From contig NZ_CAMPHN010000223.1 in assembly GCF_946885885.1 (NCBI RefSeq), forward strand, positions 1 through 6,565: a stretch of 6,565 bases of DNA, in the 5' to 3' direction. Within the stretch, counting starts at the first letter, position 1; each line of letters starts with the position of its first letter. Under the pieces are notes generated by a model, which had not been told where the DNA came from, ran no database searches, and was given only the letters and a program-made list of their open reading frames with translations. Shown here in pieces: positions 1 through 6,540 of this stretch. Position numbers and translations under genes: made by a program. Source of the DNA: an uncultured Pseudomonas sp. Its GTDB lineage: Bacteria > Pseudomonadota > Gammaproteobacteria > Pseudomonadales > Pseudomonadaceae.

Positions 1-632
1 TCCGCACCGAGCTTCAGCGGCTGCTGCAGCGCCGGCGTGCAGAAGCAGTTGTCCACCGCCAACAATGCGCCTTTGGCATGGGCGATATCGGCCAAGGCGG
101 CGATATCGACCAATTCGGCCAGGGGATTGGACGGCGACTCGACGAACAGCAATTTGGTGTTCGGCTTGCAGGCATCCGCCCAGGCTTGCAGGTCCGCCAG
201 CGGCACGTAATCGACCTGCACGCCGAAGCGCTTGAGGTACTTCTCGAACAGGCTGATGGTCGAGCCGAACACACTGCGCGACACCAACACATGGTCGCCG
301 CCGCTGCACAGACTCATGACCATCGCCAGAATCGCCGACATGCCCGAGGACGTGGCAACCGCTTGCTCGGCGCCTTCAAGGGCAGCGATACGCTCTTCGA
401 ACGCTCGCACCGTGGGGTTGGTATAGCGTGAATAAACGTTACCCGGCACCTCGCCGGCAAAGCGTGCGGCGGCATCGGCCGCGGTGCGGAACACATAGCT
501 GGAGGTCGGATAAATCGCCTCGCTGTGTTCGCCTTCCGGCGAGCGCCGCTGACCGGCGCGCACGGCCAGGGTATCGAAACCCACGCCTTCTAGATCGCTA
601 TCCAGGCGCCCTGCTTGCCACTCTTGCGTCAT
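1..632 (-). CDS. metZ: O-succinylhomoserine sulfhydrylase, N-terminal part (cut by window edge)
   Basis: PLP-dependent enzyme of the Cys/Met metabolism family. MetZ makes homocysteine directly from O-succinylhomoserine and sulfide in the cytoplasm, for methionine synthesis. The window holds the first 210 codons of a protein that is usually about 400 residues. Visible motifs are YSRYTNPT at residues 67-74 (its Tyr and Arg contact the PLP phosphate of the neighbouring subunit in this fold), SSGMSA at 95-100 (phosphate loop), ESPSNP at 165-170 and AVDN at 192-195, whose Asp pairs with the PLP ring nitrogen. The lysine that binds PLP lies beyond the left edge. The ATG at 632 is preceded by GAGGTGGG at 636-643, which fixes the start. 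The opening MTQEWQAGRLDSDLEG fits Pseudomonas MetZ as I remember it. Related enzymes (MetB, MetC, MetY) share the fold; the choice of MetZ rests on overall resemblance and on the position after purF. Confidence 0.92.
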   Translation of the reverse strand, partial: MTQEWQAGRLDSDLEGVGFDTLAVRAGQRRSPEGEHSEAIYPTSSYVFRTAADAAARFAGEVPGNVYSRYTNPTVRAFEERIAALEGAEQAVATSSGMSAILAMVMSLCSGGDHVLVSRSVFGSTISLFEKYLKRFGVQVDYVPLADLQAWADACKPNTKLLFVESPSNPLAELVDIAALADIAHAKGALLAVDNCFCTPALQQPLKLGA

Positions 633-635
633 TTT

Positions 636-643
636 CCCACCTC
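636..643 (-). promoter_or_regulatory. metZ ribosome binding site
   Basis: The minus strand reads GAGGTGGG, and its GAGGTG core ends five bases before the metZ ATG at 632. It lies only about ten bases downstream of the metZ-proximal REP-like hairpin (653-669), so the hairpin could affect ribosome access. That effect is inference. Confidence 0.7.
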
Positions 644-648
644 ATGCC

Positions 649-714
649 GTAGCCCGGATGCAATCCGGGTCGATTCCTTCGCTCGATAACGTCCCCGGAT
701 TGCATCCGGACTAC
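649..714. repeat. Inverted pair of REP-like palindromic elements
   Basis: Two 22-base units face each other. The first (649-670) begins GTAGCCCGGATGC on the plus strand. The second (693-714) is its reverse complement apart from one internal change and the last base. Each unit is a hairpin: CCCGGAT/ATCCGGG with loop GCA at 653-669, and CCGGAT/ATCCGG with loop TGC at 695-709. The two units can also pair with each other over about 20 bp across a 22-base centre, like a bacterial interspersed mosaic element. The GTAG head followed by a GC-rich hairpin is the usual shape of REP sequences, and similar CCCGGAT-type units are common in some Pseudomonas genomes as I recall. The pair fills most of the purF-metZ gap. 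There is no U-tract, so it is not a classical terminator. It may protect the 3' end of purF mRNA, attenuate transcription into metZ or bind gyrase or IHF, but none of these roles is shown here. Confidence 0.8.
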
Positions 715-725
715 AAGCTTGCAGC

Positions 726-2231
726 TTAATTGTTATACAGATCGATGATCGCGCTGACCGCCTGAGACTTGACCTTGGTGGCGTCGTTGCGCGCCTGCTC
801 GATCTTGTTCAGGTAATGCTCGTCGATATCGCCGGTGACGTATTTACCGTCGAATACCGCGCAATCGAAGGCGTCGATCTTCACCTTGCCGCCACCGACG
901 GCTTCGATCAGATCGGGCAGATCCTGATATACCAGCCAATCGGCGCCGATCAGTTCGGCGACTTCTTCGGTGCTGCGGTTGTGCGCGATCAGTTCATGGG
1001 CGCTGGGCATATCGATGCCATAAACGTTCGGGTAACGCACCGCCGGCGCCGCCGAGCAGAAGTAGACGTTCTTCGCCCCGGCTTCGCGGGCCATCTGAAT
1101 GATCTGCTTGCAGGTCGTGCCACGCACGATGGAGTCGTCCACCAGCATCACGTTCTTGCCGCGGAATTCCAGCTCGATGGCGTTGAGCTTCTGGCGTACC
1201 GACTTCTTGCGCGCGGCCTGGCCGGGCATGATGAAGGTACGGCCGATATAACGGTTCTTGACGAAGCCCTCGCGGAACTTCACGCCCAGGTGATTAGCCA
1301 GCTCCAGCGCCGAAGTGCGGCTGGTATCCGGAATCGGGATAACCACGTCGATGTCGTGATTCGGGCGTTCGCGCAGAATCTTATCGGCCAACTTCTCGCC
1401 CATGCGCAAACGCGCCTTGTACACCGAGACGCCGTCCATGATCGAGTCGGGACGGGCCAGGTAGACGTGCTCGAAGATGCACGGCGAAAACTGCGGATTG
1501 CTCGCACACTGACGGGTCGACAGCTTGCCGTCCTCGGTGATGTAGACCGCCTCGCCCGGCGCCAGATCGCGGATCAGGGTGAAGCCCAGAACGTCCAGGG
1601 ACACGCTTTCCGAGGCGATCATGTACTCGACGCCTTCATCGGTATGGCGCTGGCCGAAGACGATCGGGCGGATGCCATGGGGATCGCGGAAACCGACGAT
1701 GCCATAGCCGGTGATCATCGCCACCACCGCATAGCCGCCGATGCAACGCTCGTGCACTCCGCTGACCGCGGCGAATACGTCTTCCTCGTTAGGCTGCAAC
1801 TTGCCGCGCTGCGCCAACTCGTGGGCGAATACGTTGAGCAGCACTTCCGAGTCGGAATTGGTGTTCACATGGCGCAGGTCGGACTCGTATATTTCCTTGG
1901 CCAACTGCTCGACGTTGGTCAGATTGCCGTTGTGCGCCAGGGTGATGCCATAAGGCGAGTTAACGTAAAACGGCTGCGCCTCGGCCGAACTGGAGCTACC
2001 CGCGGTCGGGTAACGCACATGGCCGATACCCATATGGCCGACCAGACGCTGCATATGGCGCTGATGGAACACATCGCGCACCAGGCCGTTATCCTTGCGT
2101 AAAAACAACCGGCCATCATGGCTGGTGACGATACCGGCAGCATCCTGGCCGCGGTGCTGAAGGACGGTGAGGCCGTCATACAGCGCCTGATTGACGTTCG
2201 ATTTACCGACGATCCCGACAATGCCGCACAT
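726..2231 (-). CDS. purF: Amidophosphoribosyltransferase (glutamine PRPP amidotransferase)
   Basis: Catalyses the first committed step of de novo purine synthesis, glutamine + PRPP to 5-phosphoribosylamine, in the cytoplasm. The protein is 501 residues, close to the 505 of E. coli. An N-terminal Ntn glutaminase domain starts with Met-Cys-Gly-Ile-Val-Gly. Removal of Met exposes the nucleophilic Cys, and no propeptide is present, as in the E. coli type. Other glutaminase motifs are HRGQD at 26-30 and HNGNL at 100-104. The C-terminal phosphoribosyltransferase domain carries the PRPP loop [13 protein letters not shown] at 361-373. The reading frame continues upstream to a TTG at 2240, but the ATG at 2231 is chosen because the catalytic Cys must follow the initiator and because AGGGG lies nine bases upstream. 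The gene follows cvpA by 46 bases, so co-transcription is likely, as in E. coli cvpA-purF. I see no convincing PurR box. Confidence 0.98.
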   Translation of the reverse strand: MCGIVGIVGKSNVNQALYDGLTVLQHRGQDAAGIVTSHDGRLFLRKDNGLVRDVFHQRHMQRLVGHMGIGHVRYPTAGSSSSAEAQPFYVNSPYGITLAHNGNLTNVEQLAKEIYESDLRHVNTNSDSEVLLNVFAHELAQRGKLQPNEEDVFAAVSGVHERCIGGYAVVAMITGYGIVGFRDPHGIRPIVFGQRHTDEGVEYMIASESVSLDVLGFTLIRDLAPGEAVYITEDGKLSTRQCASNPQFSPCIFEHVYLARPDSIMDGVSVYKARLRMGEKLADKILRERPNHDIDVVIPIPDTSRTSALELANHLGVKFREGFVKNRYIGRTFIMPGQAARKKSVRQKLNAIELEFRGKNVMLVDDSIVRGTTCKQIIQMAREAGAKNVYFCSAAPAVRYPNVYGIDMPSAHELIAHNRSTEEVAELIGADWLVYQDLPDLIEAVGGGKVKIDAFDCAVFDGKYVTGDIDEHYLNKIEQARNDATKVKSQAVSAIIDLYNN

Positions 2232-2240
2232 GTGACGCAA

Positions 2241-2245
2241 CCCCT
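2241..2245 (-). promoter_or_regulatory. purF ribosome binding site
   Basis: The minus strand reads AGGGG, nine bases before the ATG at 2231. This supports that ATG over the in-frame TTG at 2240, which would sit directly against the motif and place three residues before the catalytic Cys region. Confidence 0.6.
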
Positions 2246-2277
2246 ACTGAATGGAACAGGCTAATTCTTCAACGCAT

Positions 2278-2832
2278 TCAAGGCAGCTTGGGCCCTGAGA
2301 GCACTTCTTTAAACGGCAGCTCAGCCGGTGCGCTGACACCGCTGGCGAGCCACTGACTGGACATCCCCCAAATGAGATTTTTCGACCAGTCGGCGACCAT
2401 CAAAAAATGTGGTAACAGCGCGGACTGCCGCCACCACGGGTCTTCCTGCACCGGCGCCAGACTCAACAGCCCGACCAGCACCACGACCAGCAAACCGCCC
2501 CGTGCGGCACCGAACACCATGCCCAGAAAGCGATCGGTACCGGATAAACCGGTCACGCGGATCAACTCGCCGATCAGGTAATTGATCAACGCCCCGACCA
2601 GCAGGGTCACGACAAAGAGTATGGCGCAGGCGGCTATCACGCGGGCAGAAGGTGTTTCGATCCATCCGCCGAGGTGCTGCGACAATGCGCCACCGAACAT
2701 CCAGGCAACCGCACCGGCGATAATCCAGGTGAGCAAAGACAGGGCTTCCTTGACGAAGCCGCGGCTCAAACTGATCAAACTCGATACGGCAATGATGGCG
2801 ATAAACGCCCAATCGACCCAGGTGAATGCCAC
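2278..2832 (-). CDS. cvpA: CvpA family inner-membrane protein (colicin V production protein)
   Basis: A 184-residue membrane protein of the CvpA family. In E. coli the gene was identified as needed for colicin V production, and it has since been linked to envelope stress tolerance; its molecular activity is not established. About four hydrophobic segments are visible: roughly 5-22, 28-48, 64-86 and 104-127. Family-typical stretches are SRGFVKEALSL at 23-33 and GLSGTDRFLGMVFGAARG at 95-112. The tail after residue 128 is amphipathic and probably not membrane-spanning. The start is GTG at 2832, since the first in-frame Met codon inside lies far into the protein (residue 45) and the opening MAFTWVDW matches the family. 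Only a weak Shine-Dalgarno sequence (CGGTAA) is visible. The gene sits between the SPOR gene (97 bases upstream) and purF (46 bases downstream), the same order as in E. coli dedD-cvpA-purF. Confidence 0.93.
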   Translation of the reverse strand: MAFTWVDWAFIAIIAVSSLISLSRGFVKEALSLLTWIIAGAVAWMFGGALSQHLGGWIETPSARVIAACAILFVVTLLVGALINYLIGELIRVTGLSGTDRFLGMVFGAARGGLLVVVLVGLLSLAPVQEDPWWRQSALLPHFLMVADWSKNLIWGMSSQWLASGVSAPAELPFKEVLSGPKLP

Positions 2833-2862
2833 GTTGCAGATTACCGACGGAAAAGGCGCTGC

Positions 2863-2891
2863 ATTTTAACAGAGCCCCCGGCGGGGAGTAA
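2863..2891 (-). promoter_or_regulatory. Candidate sigma-70 promoter for cvpA-purF
   Basis: The minus strand has TAAAAT at 2863-2868, five of six matches to the -10 consensus. Seventeen bases upstream is TTACTC (2886-2891), a poor -35. The start point would fall near 2856, about 25 bases before the cvpA GTG. The spacer contains a tiny CCCC/GGGG hairpin at 2876-2886. The 97-base break after an otherwise overlapping gene run is a sensible place for an internal promoter, but the weak -35 keeps this tentative. Confidence 0.3.
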
Positions 2892-2932
2892 GCAAAGGAT
2901 TAGCAGGCTGCTGAAAAGCCCGGGTAAACCGC

Positions 2933-3499
2933 TTAGTTGCGCTCGGGCTGAAAGCGCACCACGAAACCATTTAGCTTGTGCTGGCGATTCAACTGATCGC
3001 GCAGGCGATTGGCTTCCACACGCTCGACCAGCGGGCCGACAAACACCCTGTTCATCCCGTCGACGCTGCGGATGTAGGCGTTGTAGCCCTGAGTGCGCAG
3101 GGTTTTCTGCAGGTTTTCCGCACCGCTGCGGCTGGACAGGCTGGCCAACTGCACCGACCAACTAACCGGCAGACTATTGGCATCCAGGCGAGCAGCCGGA
3201 GGCGTTGCATCGGCACTAGGTGTTGCGGTCTCGGCTGCTGGCACCTGGGCGGCAGCCGCGGCCGGCTCGAGGGATTCGGGCACGGGTTCGTCGGGCAATA
3301 TCTGCGGTTCAGGCACAATGACCGGCTGCATTTCGATCTGCGGCATGGCCGGGGCTTGCGGCATCGCGGGCGCGTCGACCACGACATGGCGCAACTCGTC
3401 TTCGCGCGACAGCAGCATGGGCAGGAAGATCACCGCCAGCGCCACCAGCACCAGCGCCCCGACCATGCGCTGCTTCAATCCTTTATCCAGCAAAGCCAT
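2933..3499 (-). CDS. dedD: DedD-like SPOR domain inner-membrane protein
   Basis: A 188-residue bitopic protein with the layout of DedD: a short cytoplasmic head with basic residues (KGLKQR), one membrane segment at about 12-30 (MVGALVLVALAVIFLPMLL), a Pro/Ala/Glu-rich periplasmic linker at about 43-108, and a C-terminal SPOR domain at about 112-185 with SVQLASLSSRSGAENL and VFVGPL. SPOR domains bind glycan strands lacking stem peptides at the division septum, and DedD in E. coli promotes septal peptidoglycan synthesis. The frame is open upstream to 3604, but the ATG at 3499 is preferred because the membrane anchor follows directly and GGGGA lies eight bases upstream. The start overlaps the folC end by 17 bases, so translation is probably coupled. 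The linker contains a tandem APAMPQ repeat at residues 43-54. The name follows domain order and synteny; linker and anchor sequences are too variable to prove orthology. Confidence 0.9.
   Translation of the reverse strand: MALLDKGLKQRMVGALVLVALAVIFLPMLLSREDELRHVVVDAPAMPQAPAMPQIEMQPVIVPEPQILPDEPVPESLEPAAAAAQVPAAETATPSADATPPAARLDANSLPVSWSVQLASLSSRSGAENLQKTLRTQGYNAYIRSVDGMNRVFVGPLVERVEANRLRDQLNRQHKLNGFVVRFQPERN
3338..3373 (-). repeat. Tandem hexapeptide repeat in the SPOR protein linker
   Basis: Two consecutive copies of APAMPQ (residues 43-54) are encoded by 18-base units that differ at several third positions. Such Pro-rich repeats are common in flexible periplasmic linkers and probably have only a spacer role here. 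Confidence 0.7.
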
Positions 3500-4790
3500 C
3501 CTGCATGTCCCCATTGGCATGGCAAGCCAGCCAATCCAAGGCCTCGGCCACGCAGTAAAAAGATCCGAATAGCAGAATTTCATCTTCTGCCGAAGCGCGT
3601 GCACATTGTGCCCGCAACGCCGCTTTCACATCATCATAGACCGCCACTTGCACCCCACAGCCCTGTAGATGAGCGTGCAGCTCGGCGGCCGGCCGGGTGC
3701 GACTGGTGGGCAACGGCGCCACGGCCCAATCGCCCACCTCGTTCAACAAAGGTGCGACCACGCCCGGCAAATCCTTGTCGGCCAATAACCCGAACACCGC
3801 CAAGCGCCTGCCGTTCACCGGTCTGTCGGCCAAACGCTGCGCCAGGTACTCCGCAGCATGGGGATTATGCCCAACATCGAGCAGCAGCGTCAGCGACTTA
3901 CCCTGCCATTGCAGGGTGCGACGCTCCAAACGACCGCCCACCCGCGTACGCAACAAAGCGTCGACAAGCTGCTCGCGTTGCCAGGGCAGCGCCATCAGGG
4001 CATAGGCCTGCAAAGCCAGCGCGGCATTTTCCATCGGCAAGTCGAGCAACGGCAAGCCTTCCAGCTGCAATGGCCGGCCTTCGGCACTCACCCCGTACCA
4101 CTGCCACCCCTGCCCGTCGCGACTCAGATCATAATCGCGGCCGCGCAAAACGAATGGCGCATCCAGCAGCGCCACTTGGTCCAATAAGGTTTGCGGCGGC
4201 TCGAGATCGCCGCACAAGGCCGGCTTACCGGCGCGGTAGATACCGGCCTTTTCATAGGCCACGGATTCGCGGGTATCGCCCAACCACTCGGCGTGATCGA
4301 GACCGATACTGGTGATGATGGCCAGGTCCGCATCGATCAAATTGACCGCATCGAGGCGTCCACCCAAACCGACTTCCAACACCACCGCATCAAGGGCAGC
4401 GCGCTGAAACAGCCAGAAAGCAGCCAGCGTGCCCATTTCGAAATAGGTCAGGGAAATCTCGCCCCGTGCAGCCTCGACCGCGGCGAACGCCTCGCATAGC
4501 GAAGCATCGTCGGCCTGCTCGCCGGCAATCTGCACGCGCTCGTTATAGCGCAGCAAATGGGGCGAGCTGTACACCCCGACGCGCAGCCCTTGGGCTTGCA
4601 ACAATTCAGCTAGAAAAGCACAGGTCGAGCCCTTACCGTTGGTGCCGGAGACCGTCACCACACGCGGCGCGATTCGCTCCAAGCCCATACGCTGTGCCAC
4701 CGCCCTGGAGCGCTCCAAGCCCATATCGATCGCCGACGGGTGCAATTGCTCCAGGTAGGCCAACCAATCGGCCAGGGTGCGTTCGCTCAT
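3483..4790 (-). CDS. folC: Bifunctional folylpolyglutamate synthase / dihydrofolate synthase
   Basis: Adds L-glutamate to dihydropteroate to form dihydrofolate and then extends the gamma-glutamyl tail of reduced folates, using ATP, in the cytoplasm. The protein has 435 residues, normal for bacterial FolC (422 in E. coli). It shows a Mur ligase-like layout: P-loop [10 protein letters not shown] at 47-56, substrate-binding [11 protein letters not shown] at 75-85, [10 protein letters not shown] at 141-150, [11 protein letters not shown] at 161-171 and EKAGI at 180-184, whose Lys is probably the carbamylated metal-binding residue. The C-terminal domain has DVGHNPHA and [11 protein letters not shown] near the end. 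The ATG at 4790 overlaps the accD stop as ATGA. No Shine-Dalgarno sequence is visible in the 20 bases before it, which suggests initiation coupled to accD termination. The end overlaps the SPOR gene start by 17 bases. An MGLER motif occurs twice, at 23-27 and 35-39. Confidence 0.97.
   Translation of the reverse strand: MSERTLADWLAYLEQLHPSAIDMGLERSRAVAQRMGLERIAPRVVTVSGTNGKGSTCAFLAELLQAQGLRVGVYSSPHLLRYNERVQIAGEQADDASLCEAFAAVEAARGEISLTYFEMGTLAAFWLFQRAALDAVVLEVGLGGRLDAVNLIDADLAIITSIGLDHAEWLGDTRESVAYEKAGIYRAGKPALCGDLEPPQTLLDQVALLDAPFVLRGRDYDLSRDGQGWQWYGVSAEGRPLQLEGLPLLDLPMENAALALQAYALMALPWQREQLVDALLRTRVGGRLERRTLQWQGKSLTLLLDVGHNPHAAEYLAQRLADRPVNGRRLAVFGLLADKDLPGVVAPLLNEVGDWAVAPLPTSRTRPAAELHAHLQGCGVQVAVYDDVKAALRAQCARASAEDEILLFGSFYCVAEALDWLACHANGDMQDGFAG
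3508..3512 (-). promoter_or_regulatory. dedD ribosome binding site inside folC
   Basis: The minus strand reads GGGGA, eight bases before the ATG at 3499 and inside the last codons of folC. It decides the short start of the SPOR gene over the upstream in-frame start codons. Confidence 0.55.
4675..4725 (-). repeat. Exact 15-base direct repeat inside folC
   Basis: The same 15 bases (plus strand CGCTCCAAGCCCATA) occur at 4675-4689 and 4711-4725, 36 bases apart. They are in the same frame, and both encode MGLER. The spacing is a multiple of three, so recombination or slippage between the copies would remove or add 12 codons without a frameshift. It may be chance, since the first MGLER-like motif is common in the family. 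Confidence 0.75.
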
Positions 4791-5671
4791 GCAGTGGCCG
4801 GTAGCGCGACGGGCGACGGCAGCTGCATCAGCTGGGCCAGCAGACGGGCCAGACGTGGGCGCAGCTCCGCACGATGGATGATCATATCGATGGCGCCGTG
4901 CTCGAGCAGGAACTCGCTTCGCTGGAAACCTTCCGGCAGTTTTTCGCGTACGGTCTGCTCGATTACCCGGGGTCCGGCGAAACCGATCAACGCGCGCGGT
5001 TCGCCGACTATCACATCACCCAACATGGCCAGACTGGCGGAAACGCCACCATAAACCGGGTCGGTCAGCACCGAGATAAAAGGCACACCCTCTTCGCGCA
5101 AGCGCGCCAATACCGCGGAGGTCTTGGCCATCTGCATCAAGGAGATCAACGCTTCCTGCATCCGCGCACCGCCGGATGCCGAGAAACACACGAGCGGGCA
5201 GCGTTGTTCGAGCGCCACATTGGCGGCACGCACGAAGCGCTCGCCGACGATCGCCCCCATCGAGCCTCCCATAAAGGAAAACTCGAAGGCACAGGCCACC
5301 ACGGGCATGCTTTCCAAGGTCCCGCGCATGGCGATCAAGGCATCCTTCTCGCCCGTCTGCTTTTGTGCAGCAGCCAAACGGTCCTTGTACTTTTTACCAT
5401 CGCGGAACTTCAGACGGTCGACAGGCTCCAGCTCGGCACCGATCTCCTCACGGCCGTCGGCATCGAGAAAAATATCCAGACGCGAACGCGCGTCGATGCG
5501 CATGTGATGGTTGCACTTGGGGCAAACATCCAGGGTCTTTACCAGCTCGGGCTTGTACAGCACGGCGTCACAGGAGGGGCACTTGTGCCAAAGGCCTTCG
5601 GGTACCGAACTCTTCTGCACCTCGGAACGCATGATCGATGGGATCAGTTTGTCTACCAACCAGTTGCTCAT
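4787..5671 (-). CDS. accD: Acetyl-CoA carboxylase carboxyltransferase subunit beta
   Basis: Beta subunit of the carboxyltransferase half of acetyl-CoA carboxylase. With AccA it moves the carboxyl group from biotin on AccB to acetyl-CoA, giving malonyl-CoA, the committed step of fatty acid synthesis. The protein has 294 residues, family length. A four-cysteine zinc ribbon (CPSC at 31-34 and CPKC at 50-53) is followed by a crotonase-like carboxyltransferase domain with MGGSMG at 134-139, [11 protein letters not shown] at 163-173, [11 protein letters not shown] at 203-213 and [11 protein letters not shown] at 220-230. The open frame extends upstream to 5785, but the ATG at 5671 gives the conserved [12 protein letters not shown] start and has GGAGA nine bases upstream. 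The in-frame ATG at 5680 directly abuts that motif and is less likely. The gene overlaps folC by four bases (ATGA) and follows trpF after 205 bases. In E. coli AccD also binds its own mRNA; nothing here tests that. Confidence 0.98.
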   Translation of the reverse strand: MSNWLVDKLIPSIMRSEVQKSSVPEGLWHKCPSCDAVLYKPELVKTLDVCPKCNHHMRIDARSRLDIFLDADGREEIGAELEPVDRLKFRDGKKYKDRLAAAQKQTGEKDALIAMRGTLESMPVVACAFEFSFMGGSMGAIVGERFVRAANVALEQRCPLVCFSASGGARMQEALISLMQMAKTSAVLARLREEGVPFISVLTDPVYGGVSASLAMLGDVIVGEPRALIGFAGPRVIEQTVREKLPEGFQRSEFLLEHGAIDMIIHRAELRPRLARLLAQLMQLPSPVALPATA

Positions 5672-5876
5672 GCTCTTCATTCTCCAAAGCAGTGGGTTCG
5701 AATAAGACGGCGGCACTGAGCCCAGCCGGCTTATCCAAGCGAATTCATAGGTGCAGCTCAACAGGGGCCGGTCCTTGCAAAACACCCGCCACCTTGGTTT
5801 CGACTGCCACAGGCCTCACGACAGCCCGTGCAACAGGATTATGGACGGCCAAGCCGGGAGCGCCGTCACATCGTGC
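5672..5876. other. trpF-accD intergenic region
   Basis: A 205-base gap with no gene I can support. It holds an imperfect stem just after the trpF stop (GACGGC at 5844-5849 against GCCGTC at 5862-5867, loop 12 bases) without a following U-tract, so it is not a clear terminator. No strong promoter is visible, but the length and the good accD ribosome binding site suggest that accD may have its own promoter or a long leader here. Confidence 0.5.
5681..5685 (-). promoter_or_regulatory. accD ribosome binding site
   Basis: The minus strand reads GGAGA, nine bases before the ATG at 5671 and directly against the in-frame ATG at 5680. The spacing selects the MSNWLV start over the one three codons upstream. 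Confidence 0.6.
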
Positions 5877-6497
5877 TCAGGCGCCTTTGACCGCGCGCAT
5901 GAAGGCCCGAATCTTATCGGCGTCCTTGATCCCGTGACGCGCCTCCACCCCGCCGCTGACATCGACCGCGTATGGCTGCGTTTGCTCGATAGCGCTACGC
6001 ACATTCTCCGGGGTCAAACCACCGGCCAGGATAATTGGTCGGTCCAGGTTCCGGGGCACCAACGACCAATCGAACGCCAGCCCGGTACCGCCGGGCACAC
6101 CGGCCACAAAGGTATCCAGCAGGATGCCCGAAGCGTTGGCGTAAGGTTCGATCTGCGCCGCGACATCGTCGCCCGGCTTTACCCGTAGCGCCTTGATATA
6201 GGGGCGATGATAGCCCTCGCAATCGGCCGGGCGCTCGTCGCCGTGAAACTGCAGCATGTCCAATGGCACCGCATCAAGAATCTCGCCGAGCTCGCAACGG
6301 CTGGCATTGACGAATAAACCGACCGTAGTCACGAATGGCGGCAAAGCGGCAATGATCGTCCGCGCCTGCTGCACGCTGACCGCCCGCAGGCTCTTCGGAT
6401 AAAACACCAGACCGATAGCGTCGGCGCCGGCCTCGGCAGCGGCCAAAGCGTCCTCCACCCGGGTAATTCCGCAGATCTTGCTACGAACGACTGACAA
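5877..6497 (-). CDS. trpF: Phosphoribosylanthranilate isomerase
   Basis: Cytoplasmic TIM-barrel enzyme that converts N-(5-phosphoribosyl)anthranilate to CdRP, an Amadori rearrangement in tryptophan synthesis. The protein has 206 residues, typical of a monofunctional TrpF. Key positions are the KICGIT motif at 7-12 with Cys9 as general base, QFHGDE at 83-88, LLDT at 126-129 with Asp128 as general acid, and the phosphate-binding loops LAGGLTPEN at 157-165 and DVSGGVE at 179-185. The start is TTG at 6497: no in-frame ATG lies near, [12 protein letters not shown] matches the family length, and TGAGG (6508-6512) lies ten bases upstream. In Pseudomonas trpF stands apart from the other trp genes, between truA and accD; no truA coding sequence is recognisable in the 68 bases left at the right edge. 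In many other bacteria it is fused to trpC; here it is free-standing. Confidence 0.97.
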   Translation of the reverse strand: MSVVRSKICGITRVEDALAAAEAGADAIGLVFYPKSLRAVSVQQARTIIAALPPFVTTVGLFVNASRCELGEILDAVPLDMLQFHGDERPADCEGYHRPYIKALRVKPGDDVAAQIEPYANASGILLDTFVAGVPGGTGLAFDWSLVPRNLDRPIILAGGLTPENVRSAIEQTQPYAVDVSGGVEARHGIKDADKIRAFMRAVKGA

Positions 6498-6531
6498 TTG
6501 ACGAGAGCCTCAGCTAAATCGAATCGACTGG

Positions 6532-6540
6532 ATGGTAGCA
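6532..6540 (-). promoter_or_regulatory. Possible extended -10 promoter of trpF
   Basis: The minus strand reads TGCTACCAT, an extended -10 element (TGn plus TACCAT, four of six matches to TATAAT). The start point would lie near 6525, about 28 bases upstream of the TTG start. No good -35 is seen at 17 bases, so the call depends on the extended motif alone. Confidence 0.28.

Noticed and set aside
649..714. Rho-independent terminator after purF
   Set aside because: The hairpins are GC-rich, but no run of T follows on the minus strand, and the paired near-identical units fit a REP-like repeat better.
816..2102. 428-codon open frame on the plus strand, antisense to purF
   Set aside because: It lies wholly within purF, which has all family motifs. 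High GC and codon bias of the real gene leave the opposite frame open; the translation resembles no protein I know.
2232..2240. TTG start of purF at 2240
   Set aside because: Three residues before Met-Cys would block exposure of the catalytic N-terminal Cys without a known propeptide cleavage.
3500..3604. N-terminal extension of the SPOR gene up to 3604
   Set aside because: It would overlap folC by over 100 bases and put a non-family sequence before the membrane anchor; GGGGA favours 3499.
2978..4315. 445-codon open frame on the plus strand across the SPOR gene and folC
   Set aside because: It spans two well-supported genes on the other strand and has skewed composition (many His, Arg, Pro), typical of an antisense shadow.
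4874..5719. 281-codon open frame on the plus strand, antisense to accD
   Set aside because: It is a shadow of accD, with no recognisable domain and no visible ribosome binding site.
5735..5764. TTGAGC ... TGGATA as an accD promoter on the minus strand
   Set aside because: Both boxes match the consensus poorly; pairs of this quality are expected by chance in 205 bases.
5672..5785. N-terminal extension of accD up to 5785
   Set aside because: The extra 38 residues are not family-like. The ATG at 5671 has a well-spaced GGAGA and gives the conserved start.
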